Below, piece by piece: positions 7,589 to 12,428 of a stretch of 12,428 nt of DNA (positions are counted from its first letter, which is position 1; every line of letters begins with the position of its first letter). The stretch spans positions 1 through 12,428 of the forward strand of contig NZ_CAAFUQ010000024.1 in the NCBI RefSeq assembly GCF_900766215.1, read 5' to 3'. The notes below the pieces were generated by a model. The model was not told the DNA's origin. It saw nothing but the letters and a program-made list of their open reading frames with translations, and ran no database searches. This stretch comes from an uncultured Finegoldia sp. GTDB taxonomy: Bacteria > Bacillota > Clostridia > Tissierellales > Peptoniphilaceae. The position numbers were made by a program, and so were the translations under genes.

Positions 7589-7675
7589 ATGAAGAAAAAG
7601 TTTATATCCCTTCTGATTTTATTTTTAGGAATAATTGTTGGCATAGTAACAGTTTATATTTTAAAGCATAAATAA
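7589..7675 (+). CDS. 28-residue single-pass membrane peptide, unrecognised
   Basis: An ATG with an AAAGG ribosome binding site 9 nt upstream opens a 28-codon frame: a basic start (MKKK), a continuous hydrophobic stretch from about residue 5 to 24 with Gly-containing GIIVGIVTV, and a basic tail (KHK). This is the form of a one-helix membrane microprotein or an uncleaved signal anchor. It begins 55 nt after cylR2 on the same strand, with no terminator seen between, so it could be co-transcribed with cylR1-cylR2. I do not recognise a family. Possibilities are an accessory to the regulators, a small immunity-type peptide, a toxin-like peptide, or the remnant of a longer gene. The good ribosome binding site and clean hydrophobic pattern favour a real gene, but short ORFs arise by chance. 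Confidence 0.5.
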   Translation: MKKKFISLLILFLGIIVGIVTVYILKHK

Positions 7676-7697
7676 TTATGACTGTTGTTTTATACTT

Positions 7698-7742
7698 TAA
7701 TCATAACTGATTTTTTATCAGTAAAACCCTCACTTATGATTA
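7698..7742. repeat. Nested inverted repeat (two-tier stem)
   Basis: Outer arms TAATCATA(A) at 7698-7706 and TTATGATTA at 7734-7742 enclose an inner hairpin ACTGAT (7706-7711) / ATCAGT (7717-7722) with a T5 loop. No T-run follows on either strand, so it is not an obvious terminator. It lies 22 nt after the 28-residue ORF and may stabilise the 3' end of the cylR transcript or be a folded RNA. Confidence 0.55.
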
Positions 7743-7762
7743 CATTCATTTAAATAAAAACT

Positions 7763-7836
7763 AGGCTCAAATGTATAGTAAAGACTATCTCTTTTTGGGG
7801 GGAGACAGTCTCTAAGGTTATAACTTATTTTAGCCT
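7763..7836 (-). terminator. Possible bulky terminator of the minus-strand operon
   Basis: Read on the minus strand, AGGCT (7836-7832) and AGCCT (7767-7763) close a large loop whose apex is a 10-bp stem with one mismatch (7811-7802 with 7791-7782) and a loop of Cs and As. TTTTTATTT follows the closing stem within about two nucleotides. The T-run and the position after the last minus-strand gene favour a terminator; the imperfect middle and the 140-nt distance from the stop codon weaken it. Confidence 0.35.
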
Positions 7837-7978
7837 TTCATTTCTAACGCATACTCATAGAACTAAATGATTGATTAATTCAGTCTGTAAGAAAATAGTT
7901 AAATCTGAAGTGACTTGTAATTATTCAACAGTATACACACTGTCCTTTCAACAACTGTCGAAAGTTTAGCAAAACATT

Positions 7979-9271
7979 TTACAATATTTTTGTATACATC
8001 ATTATTAATAATAGAGCCAATACCAGAAAATATCCGAATAGCACTTTAAAGGTTCTACTTTGGTTATTTTCAGGTAGCTGACTTATTAAATAGACACCTG
8101 ACATCATTATAAGAACATAAGTGAAATAGTAAGTCCTTGATCCAGATACCCATATGGTAGGAGAGAACCCCATCATAATACGACTTCCTACACCCAAAAT
8201 AAGAAGAAAGATAACTGATAAAAATTCTAAGGGATTATTACTTGCCCCAAAAATCCCTATTACATAAAGAAAAACCAACCCAGTAAGAAGAACTACTAGT
8301 GACATATATGTTTTTCCTGAAACTATATCATAAGTTTGATCAATAATCGTATTAAATCTTGTACAAATCAAATACGTCAATAGCGGTATTCCACTAATCA
8401 TCTTTTTGACTAATGTCCCATTTTTTACTAGTCCAGCAGTAAGAATTAGCAATACAAAAGCTAACATCAATGGAGACCACTCAAAAAATAAAGCTTTCAA
8501 AGTGGACGAATACCCTATTTGTAACTTATCAAAAATACTGTAGCTAGAAAAATTAGGTAACCATTGTTTCGTTTCTTGGACGTTTCTTGCCGCATTCCCC
8601 TTACATGTTAAAATAAACACAAAGCTAGCGATTACAATAGCAATATGAGGTAAAGTTATCAGGATATTCTTTTTAGACAAAAATAGAATACCCGCTAAAA
8701 TTAATAAAGAAACTAACATAATGACTACCATTTGTTCTTGATTTGTAGCATAAATCAAGAACACCAACGATAAAATAAGAGATACCCAATTTACACTTTT
8801 TCCTCTTATATAGTTCATAATAGGCCAAATACTTAACAACGCTGCTGCCATGACCCAAACATAATTTGTTGTTGTTGCTATCCATCCTGCATTATTTATC
8901 ATCGAAGCAGGAATTAATAATGACATGCCAGTACCTATAATTAATCCTCTTCGACTATTATCTGAGTTAAACAGTAGTGCAGGGACAATTGCCACTATAG
9001 ACATTGCTATAGCATTTAAAACTCTCCACAAAAATACGTGTTGTACCGCTTGTGTTAGAGCTATTTCAATCACTAATCGAGACGTCCATTCATTGTACCT
9101 AAACTTCAAAAATTCATAATAGTTACTTTGAAAATCATGTGTAAACTGCTTTAAGAAAAACGCATCGTCCCCAAATTCCATTTGTTTAATACCAAAATTG
9201 TAAATTAACATTACCACAAATACAAAACTACTGAGAATTAAAATATCTCTCTTTTCCACTTTATTTATCAC
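7979..9271 (-). CDS. Polytopic membrane protein, DUF6056-like (possible GT-C glycosyltransferase)
   Basis: This 430-residue integral membrane protein has roughly ten hydrophobic segments. After the first helix comes an extracytoplasmic loop with adjacent acids (GDDAFF, Asp35-Asp36), then WTSRL, and later GWIATTTNYVW. This resembles the DUF6056 group, whose acidic first loop recalls GT-C enzymes that use lipid-linked sugars; substrate and product are unknown. Start choice: the frame continues upstream to ATGs at 9307 and 9292, but neither has a ribosome binding site. The GTG at 9271 has AGGAG (9283-9279) at 7 nt, just overlapping the stop of the preceding 43-aa gene. It is the last gene of the minus-strand operon and converges on the cylR genes. 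No link to cytolysin is evident. Confidence 0.8.
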   Translation of the reverse strand: MINKVEKRDILILSSFVFVVMLIYNFGIKQMEFGDDAFFLKQFTHDFQSNYYEFLKFRYNEWTSRLVIEIALTQAVQHVFLWRVLNAIAMSIVAIVPALLFNSDNSRRGLIIGTGMSLLIPASMINNAGWIATTTNYVWVMAAALLSIWPIMNYIRGKSVNWVSLILSLVFLIYATNQEQMVVIMLVSLLILAGILFLSKKNILITLPHIAIVIASFVFILTCKGNAARNVQETKQWLPNFSSYSIFDKLQIGYSSTLKALFFEWSPLMLAFVLLILTAGLVKNGTLVKKMISGIPLLTYLICTRFNTIIDQTYDIVSGKTYMSLVVLLTGLVFLYVIGIFGASNNPLEFLSVIFLLILGVGSRIMMGFSPTIWVSGSRTYYFTYVLIMMSGVYLISQLPENNQSRTFKVLFGYFLVLALLLIMMYTKIL

Positions 9272-9278
9272 TATGTCA

Positions 9279-9283
9279 CTCCT
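9279..9283 (-). promoter_or_regulatory. Ribosome binding site deciding the GTG start of the membrane protein
   Basis: AGGAG lies 7 nt before the GTG at 9271 and overlaps the TAG of the upstream 43-aa gene, the layout of a coupled reading-frame pair. It is the reason for preferring this start over the upstream ATGs. Confidence 0.65.
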
Positions 9284-9413
9284 ATCCTCCATTTTTTTCA
9301 AGGACATGCGCTTTATAAATACTATCGATACTAGACATTGGAAGCTTTTCTAATTCTTCATACGTAAAGTCACTATTACGTACAATCAATATTATTTTTT
9401 CTTCTTTAGTCAT
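9282..9413 (-). CDS. 43-residue protein of unknown function
   Basis: A 43-codon frame starts with MTKEEKIILIVRNSDFTYEE and continues LEKLPMSSIDSIYKAH to a Gly-Gly end. The ATG has GAGGGAG about 6 nt upstream and lies 2 nt after the nuclease stop; the stop precedes the next GTG by 10 nt. This fit between two neighbours strongly supports a real gene. The pattern of a short helix, then 'F/YTYEELE', then 'S-I-Y' is reminiscent of very small proteins of Gram-positive plasmids and phages (a resemblance to BOW99_gp33-type proteins is only a guess). It is soluble, charged and probably helical, with no catalytic motif. Confidence 0.75.
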   Translation of the reverse strand: MTKEEKIILIVRNSDFTYEELEKLPMSSIDSIYKAHVLEKNGG

Positions 9414-9415
9414 TG

Positions 9416-10279
9416 CTACTCCCTCACTTTCATTGTTCTATCGATTTGGCTTGTACCCTCTTCATAATTGAACACGACGTTTGGCTGCACATTATATTCA
9501 TAAACATTGAAATTCAGTGTACCCGCACTGTCAATCGCTTGTAACCAATAACCTCGAGGCATTAATTCCTTTCCACGAAAAACTGTCACGATCTGATAAA
9601 TGACTTTGTTCCCCTTAAGCTTTTGTGCATCTCTGACTAGTTTCTCATAGTGCGTCTGCACTTTTTGATTAGAAAAAGCTGTTTGTGTTGCCAGGTTTTT
9701 GGGATTGTCTTGGCTTCCATTTTCACCTATCTTAAAGTTTCCGTCAATATCAAAGTTAAAGCTGGACGTATATGCAAGTAAATGTCCGCGATTCACAATC
9801 GGATCTCCATCGATCTGTTTTTGGTGCCAACCAGTCGGTTGCCAGACTTGCCGTTCTCGTCCTTCAGAACGTCCTAAATTCTTCCTATCAAGGTAGGCAG
9901 TCACAAATGTTGTCCGGTTCAAAGAATCTAAGTCTCCATAAATCACTTTGTTTTCTTTCCACGTGGCAATATCTAAACTAGATTGTCCGTTATTGACCTC
10001 TATAGCGGCTTTTCCGCCACTTTGAAAGTCTAGGTTAGCTAATTGATTATATTGTTGCTGATCGTATGGCGCACTTGTGGATTTCTTTGTTTTTACATTT
10101 CTTGGTTTCTTTGTAAGTGACTTTTTATCTGATTTCGCCACTTCTTGAAATATATCATTAGATAAAAAAGACGAGAGCTGCTCTGATAAGTCTAAATGAT
10201 TCAACAATCCAAAACCAATTATCACCAAGGACAATAGACTACCTAACCAATAGGGCTGTTTTTTTCTTTTAACTTTCAT
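9416..10279 (-). CDS. Membrane-anchored DNA/RNA non-specific endonuclease (EndA/NucA-like)
   Basis: This 287-residue protein has a basic start (MKVKRKKQPYW), one membrane helix (about 11-28), a Lys/Ser-rich linker (about 50-75) and a C-terminal ββα-metal nuclease domain. The active-site motif is NRGH (163-166, His166 as general base) instead of the commoner DRGH. A downstream NLATQTAFSNQ (about 195-205) supplies the metal-binding Asn. In streptococci such enzymes cut extracellular DNA or act in DNA uptake; on conjugative elements the role is unclear. Start choice: the frame opens at 10297, but the ATG at 10279 has AGGA at 8 nt while the upstream ATGs have no such site. It overlaps the 147-aa gene by 11 nt and precedes the 43-aa gene by 2 nt, so it sits firmly in the operon. 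Confidence 0.9.
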   Translation of the reverse strand: MKVKRKKQPYWLGSLLSLVIIGFGLLNHLDLSEQLSSFLSNDIFQEVAKSDKKSLTKKPRNVKTKKSTSAPYDQQQYNQLANLDFQSGGKAAIEVNNGQSSLDIATWKENKVIYGDLDSLNRTTFVTAYLDRKNLGRSEGRERQVWQPTGWHQKQIDGDPIVNRGHLLAYTSSFNFDIDGNFKIGENGSQDNPKNLATQTAFSNQKVQTHYEKLVRDAQKLKGNKVIYQIVTVFRGKELMPRGYWLQAIDSAGTLNFNVYEYNVQPNVVFNYEEGTSQIDRTMKVRE

Positions 10280-10712
10280 CGTATTTGTCCTCATCATCTT
10301 GACTGAATAATGTATCTATATCAAAGTTTTCATAGAACTTGATTGTTTCTTGAAATTCTTCCTCAGTTAATCGATCTGTTGGTTTATGATGAAATTTTGC
10401 ACTTGAGTGAATCCCGTAAACCTTTGCTAGTGTTTGAAAAAGTTCGCCATAAGTACGTGTTTTAGGGATACGATCGTATGTTACTTTTTGCGCAATATCG
10501 GTAACGACTAAATCATGACCGAATCCACCAAATACTTCTTGGTATTCAAAATGGTATGCTGGATATAAACTGTTCAATTCATTAATAGCAGATTTCACAT
10601 CTTCTGCTAGATAGTTATCCAAACAAAAACGTTGTTTAATGGCGTCTGATTGCGCCATTTTTTCTATTATGGAAAATTCTGTTAAAAGTTGTTGTGCCGT
10701 TACTTCTCTCAT
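10269..10712 (-). CDS. 147-residue conserved-looking hypothetical protein, acidic C-terminus
   Basis: I do not recognise the family. The protein is soluble, with helical N- and C-terminal parts, a central FGGFGHDLVVTD segment, then RTYGELFQTLAKVYGIHSS and a very acidic tail (DDEDKYDES). No signal peptide, membrane helix or catalytic motif is visible. Its ATG overlaps the TGA of the 47-aa gene (ATGA), with AAAGGA 9 nt upstream; its end overlaps the nuclease start by 11 nt. Such overlaps indicate translational coupling with both neighbours. Possible roles (partner or inhibitor of the nuclease, conjugation accessory) are speculation from position only. Confidence 0.85.
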   Translation of the reverse strand: MREVTAQQLLTEFSIIEKMAQSDAIKQRFCLDNYLAEDVKSAINELNSLYPAYHFEYQEVFGGFGHDLVVTDIAQKVTYDRIPKTRTYGELFQTLAKVYGIHSSAKFHHKPTDRLTEEEFQETIKFYENFDIDTLFSQDDEDKYDES

Positions 10713-10852
10713 TTGTTTTTGTCCTTTCGATTATTTTTATCGGTGAGTGGGGCAATAACTGTTCCTTCTAACGCACGTTCCCGTTTTGTTTGCTTTTCTC
10801 GGCGTTGTTTCAAACTTTCTTGATACTTTTTGCTTAATTCTTTATTAGACAT
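10709..10852 (-). CDS. 47-residue highly charged basic protein
   Basis: A 47-codon frame beginning MSNKELSKKYQES, then rich in Lys, Arg, Gln and Glu (KQRREKQTKRERALEG), and ending KDKNK. It is predicted to be a charged helix without hydrophobic core, perhaps a nucleic-acid or protein-binding peptide. The ATG has AAAGGAGAA about 10 nt upstream, and the stop overlaps the next start as ATGA, strong evidence that it is translated. It is the first gene after the palindrome at 10875-10903. I do not recognise it. Confidence 0.75.
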   Translation of the reverse strand: MSNKELSKKYQESLKQRREKQTKRERALEGTVIAPLTDKNNRKDKNK

Positions 10853-10874
10853 TTTTCGCTTCTCCTTTACAATT

Positions 10875-10903
10875 CCTAAGAGTAGAAATTTTCTACTCTT
10901 AGG
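10875..10903. promoter_or_regulatory. 29-bp perfect palindrome between the 311-aa and 47-aa genes
   Basis: Arms CCTAAGAGTAGAAA (10875-10888) and the exact reverse complement (10890-10903) flank one base. It lies 22 nt after the 311-aa stop and 22 nt before the 47-aa ATG. No T-run follows on the minus strand, so full termination is unlikely. It may be a partial terminator, an mRNA stabiliser or a protein-binding site. Confidence 0.75.
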
Positions 10904-10925
10904 ACCCCTTTTGATTTAGTTGTTT

Positions 10926-11861
10926 TTACTCTGCATATAAAACTTTTCGTCCGTAGCTAATTTGCTTAATTTTTAGTAAATCAATAGCTTCACGCGTCAA
11001 TGTATCATAGGCGTCACGTTCCTTTTTGTTGGTAATATCGTAACTCGAGAAGTAATCACGACTGCTATCTATGATGTTTCTCATCTTGAATGTCAGTTCC
11101 TTATCTGAAATTTGGTACGTCACCGTAATGGTTTTCATTCCTTTCTTCTGCACTGCTTGAATAATTTCCTTTTCTTTTTGGAATTGTTTATTCTCTGCTA
11201 ATTCTTTTGCATACTGTTGTTGGAACTGTAGTTTTTGTAAGTGTTCAGACAACATCCTTGCATTTTTCTCTAAATATTTTTTTACTAATCGTGATTGTGT
11301 AGCTTGTTTCTCCGTTAGTAAGTCTAGTATCTCACTGTCTGTGCATTCGTACTGAACAAACGAATGATCTATAATGAACGTAGTTTGCCCATCGAGTAGT
11401 TTTTTTCGCACTTCATTTTTTAGTGTTGTTATTTTCCAATCTGATAAGTCCGCTAGATACTTTCCTTCCAGTGTGTAATAGTAGTTGTAGTGTTGATTGA
11501 TTTCAGCAAGCGTTTGTTCTGCCAGTTCTCTTTCCAGCTGTTGAATCACTTCGTGAAGATCTTTAAAACCTGTTATATCTACACCCTTTAAATGCCATTC
11601 AATCAAATACTCTGCTTGTGAAAAGAATGTATCTGTCACGCTGTCATATATGCCGATAACGTCTCCTATTGACTCATTTTGCCGAAAGGAAAGGGACTCT
11701 CCGTCCTGTAAAAAGGGATTCAAAAAGACGGAGAAAAAGCGGGTACTTTTCGGGTCGATCATTATCTTAACCAGCGACTTTGTCTGTTTTTCCTCTTGAA
11801 AAATAAAGGTTTGTTGGCTGCTACATAAAAAGTCATGAAATACTTCGGTTGTTAGTGTCAT
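10926..11861 (-). CDS. 311-residue coiled-coil protein of unknown function
   Basis: I do not recognise a family. From the chosen start the protein begins MTLTTEVFHDFLCSSQQTF. It has a mixed α/β N-terminal part (about 1-95), a short coil (about 102-123), a middle part with YNYYYTLEGKYLADLSDW, a long Gln/Glu/Lys-rich coiled coil (about 190-238) and a C-terminal segment ending YGRKVLYAE. There is no signal peptide, membrane segment or nucleotide-binding motif. Start choice: the frame extends to a TTG at 11906 with no ribosome binding site, whereas the ATG at 11861 has AGGTAAG about 6 nt upstream. A good promoter lies about 55 nt before it, so it probably opens the operon of nuclease and membrane protein. 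Its length and solubility suggest a plasmid maintenance or transfer accessory (inference). Confidence 0.8.
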   Translation of the reverse strand: MTLTTEVFHDFLCSSQQTFIFQEEKQTKSLVKIMIDPKSTRFFSVFLNPFLQDGESLSFRQNESIGDVIGIYDSVTDTFFSQAEYLIEWHLKGVDITGFKDLHEVIQQLERELAEQTLAEINQHYNYYYTLEGKYLADLSDWKITTLKNEVRKKLLDGQTTFIIDHSFVQYECTDSEILDLLTEKQATQSRLVKKYLEKNARMLSEHLQKLQFQQQYAKELAENKQFQKEKEIIQAVQKKGMKTITVTYQISDKELTFKMRNIIDSSRDYFSSYDITNKKERDAYDTLTREAIDLLKIKQISYGRKVLYAE

Positions 11862-11920
11862 AATTCTTACCTGCTTTCTCTTTTTGATTTTTTTTGTACT
11901 TGTCAAAGAAACGTAGGTAA

Positions 11921-11948
11921 GTTATACTTAAAATCTATAGTTTGTTAA
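11921..11948 (-). promoter_or_regulatory. Promoter of the 311-aa to membrane-protein operon
   Basis: Minus-strand TTAACA (11948-11943) and TATAAC (11926-11921) are each one mismatch from consensus, with a 16-nt spacer. Expected start is near 11914, giving a leader of about 53 nt before the ATG at 11861. Confidence 0.6.
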
Positions 11949-11965
11949 ATATAACTACCTTTTTA

Positions 11966-12004
11966 GAAATCTTTTGTCGTAAGCAAAAGGTTTCTTTTTT
12001 TTTT
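11966..12004 (+). terminator. Strong intrinsic terminator oriented on the plus strand
   Basis: An 11-bp stem (11966-11976 with 11984-11994, one G-U pair) with a 7-nt loop is followed at once by ten Ts (11995-12004). The T-run is on the plus strand, while every neighbouring gene is on the minus strand. On the minus strand the same hairpin lacks a U-tract. The T-run also supplies part of the stop codon of the 65-aa gene. Confidence 0.75.
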
Positions 12005-12200
12005 ACTTTTCAAGGGCGTTCTTCCGATATTCTTCCCATGCTTTTCCATAAATGGTATAGAGTTCGTGCCAATCTCTGTTCATTAATGCTAACATTTGCT
12101 CTAATTCTTCGTTATCCTCCGAGCGGATACTCTCGTTCTCTAGTTTTTCCATGGCGTAAACAAGTGAATCTAATGTCTGAAAGGCTTGTTCTTTGTTCAT
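12003..12200 (-). CDS. 65-residue acidic helical protein of unknown function
   Basis: Starting at the ATG at 12200, the protein reads MNKEQAFQTLDSLVYAMEKL and continues with an acidic helix, then MNRDWHELYTIYGKAWEEY. It is soluble, Glu-rich and probably all-helical, with no recognised motif. AAGGA lies about 9 nt before this ATG; the frame extends to a TTG at 12236 that lacks a ribosome binding site, so the shorter form is preferred. It lies upstream of the promoter for the 311-aa operon and is followed by the hairpin at 11966-11994, so it may be a separate transcript or the end of an operon entering from the right. Confidence 0.7.
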   Translation of the reverse strand: MNKEQAFQTLDSLVYAMEKLENESIRSEDNEELEQMLALMNRDWHELYTIYGKAWEEYRKNALEK

Positions 12201-12428
12201 TTGGTTTTCCTTCTTTCGGTTTTGATTTTTGAACAACCATTTTTGTTAGGCGTTTGAGGAAGTGAAGCTGGACGGTCAAAAATTTCTTTTCGTCAAACGG
12301 TGTAGTCTCCCCCCCTTTTTCGTTTTCGATTAGGTTGTTCATTTTCGCCAGTGTGTTCGTGTCGTTCGCTGTGCCGAGAAAGGACCGTAGACATAAAGAA
12401 AAAACAAGGGCGAGCTTGCTCGTTTATA
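12201..12428. other. Right-edge region without a secure gene
   Basis: A minus-strand frame runs from an ATG at 12342 into the 65-aa gene (76 codons). It has no ribosome binding site, and its last third is merely the other frame of that gene, so I do not call it. The segment has a run of seven Cs (12309-12315) and a short palindrome CGAGC-TT-GCTCG at 12411-12422, followed on the minus strand by a T-run near 12404-12399. This may be a small terminator or a plasmid-backbone element cut by the window edge. Confidence 0.4.

Larger units (their letters stand above)
7676..7978. other. Gene-free junction between the cyl genes and the neighbouring minus-strand operon
   Basis: About 300 bp without a credible ORF on either strand. 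It lies between the plus-strand cylR1-cylR2-peptide unit and the 3' end of the minus-strand operon. It holds the nested inverted repeat at 7698-7742 and the long imperfect hairpin at 7763-7836. The last 140 bp show only short repeats, such as ACAGT/ACTGT around 7930-7942. I see no IS end or tRNA. Confidence 0.7.

Noticed and set aside
9272..9307. N-terminal extension of the membrane protein to ATG codons at 9307 or 9292
   Set aside because: Neither has a Shine-Dalgarno sequence and both lie inside the 43-aa gene; the GTG at 9271 has a well-spaced AGGAG.
11862..11906. N-terminal extension of the 311-aa gene from a TTG codon
   Set aside because: No ribosome binding site precedes the TTG, while the ATG at 11861 has AGGTAAG; the extension also begins only about 8 nt after the likely transcription start.
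12112..12342. 76-codon minus-strand frame at the right end
   Set aside because: No ribosome binding site, and its last third is the alternative frame of the better-supported 65-aa gene; its first part could still be a small gene but I cannot support it.
1..12428. CRISPR array, tRNA, rRNA or insertion sequence
   Set aside because: No regularly spaced repeats, cloverleaf sequences or transposase frames were seen on either strand.

Overview
The window carries an almost complete Enterococcus faecalis-type cytolysin locus, joined to a stretch that looks like conjugative-plasmid backbone. The host assignment rests on the proteins. The two small peptide precursors, the 993-residue LanM enzyme with its catalytic residues at the CylM positions, the 66-residue Xre regulator and the gene order all match what I know of the cytolysin of plasmid pAD1 and of the E. 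faecalis pathogenicity island. This is a described system, not a new one. The window alone does not tell a plasmid copy from a pathogenicity-island copy.

Left part (1-6929, minus strand). The cytolysin operon reads right to left: cylLL, cylLS, cylM, cylB, cylA and the first 21 codons of cylI. CylM dehydrates and cyclises the two precursors. CylB exports them and removes most of the leader. The secreted protease CylA removes the last six residues (GDVQAE), which activates the toxin. CylI protects the producer. The genes are tightly packed (ATGA overlap cylB/cylA, zero gap cylA/cylI). The exception is a strong hairpin between cylLS and cylM that probably sets precursor-to-enzyme stoichiometry.

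Control region (6930-7047) and plus-strand genes (7048-7675). A divergent promoter region holds two perfect palindromes. One (15 bp) lies just downstream of the lytic promoter -10 and is the likely CylR2 operator. The other (25 bp) carries the -35 and abuts the cylR1 ribosome binding site. cylR1 (membrane protein) and cylR2 (HTH repressor) follow on the plus strand. A 28-codon ORF for a single-pass membrane peptide lies 55 nt after cylR2.

Junction (7676-7978). No gene was found, but there are two sizeable inverted-repeat structures; one may terminate the minus-strand operon arriving from the right. Base composition changes here from very AT-rich (cyl) to more moderate.

Right part (7979-12428, minus strand). 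A co-oriented run of genes, probably one operon: a 65-aa protein, a promoter, a 311-aa coiled-coil protein, a palindrome, then 47-aa, 147-aa, membrane-anchored DNA/RNA non-specific endonuclease, 43-aa and a polytopic DUF6056-like membrane protein. Several starts were reassigned from Shine-Dalgarno evidence. The 47-aa, 43-aa and 28-aa genes are easily missed. Most of these proteins have no function I can name.
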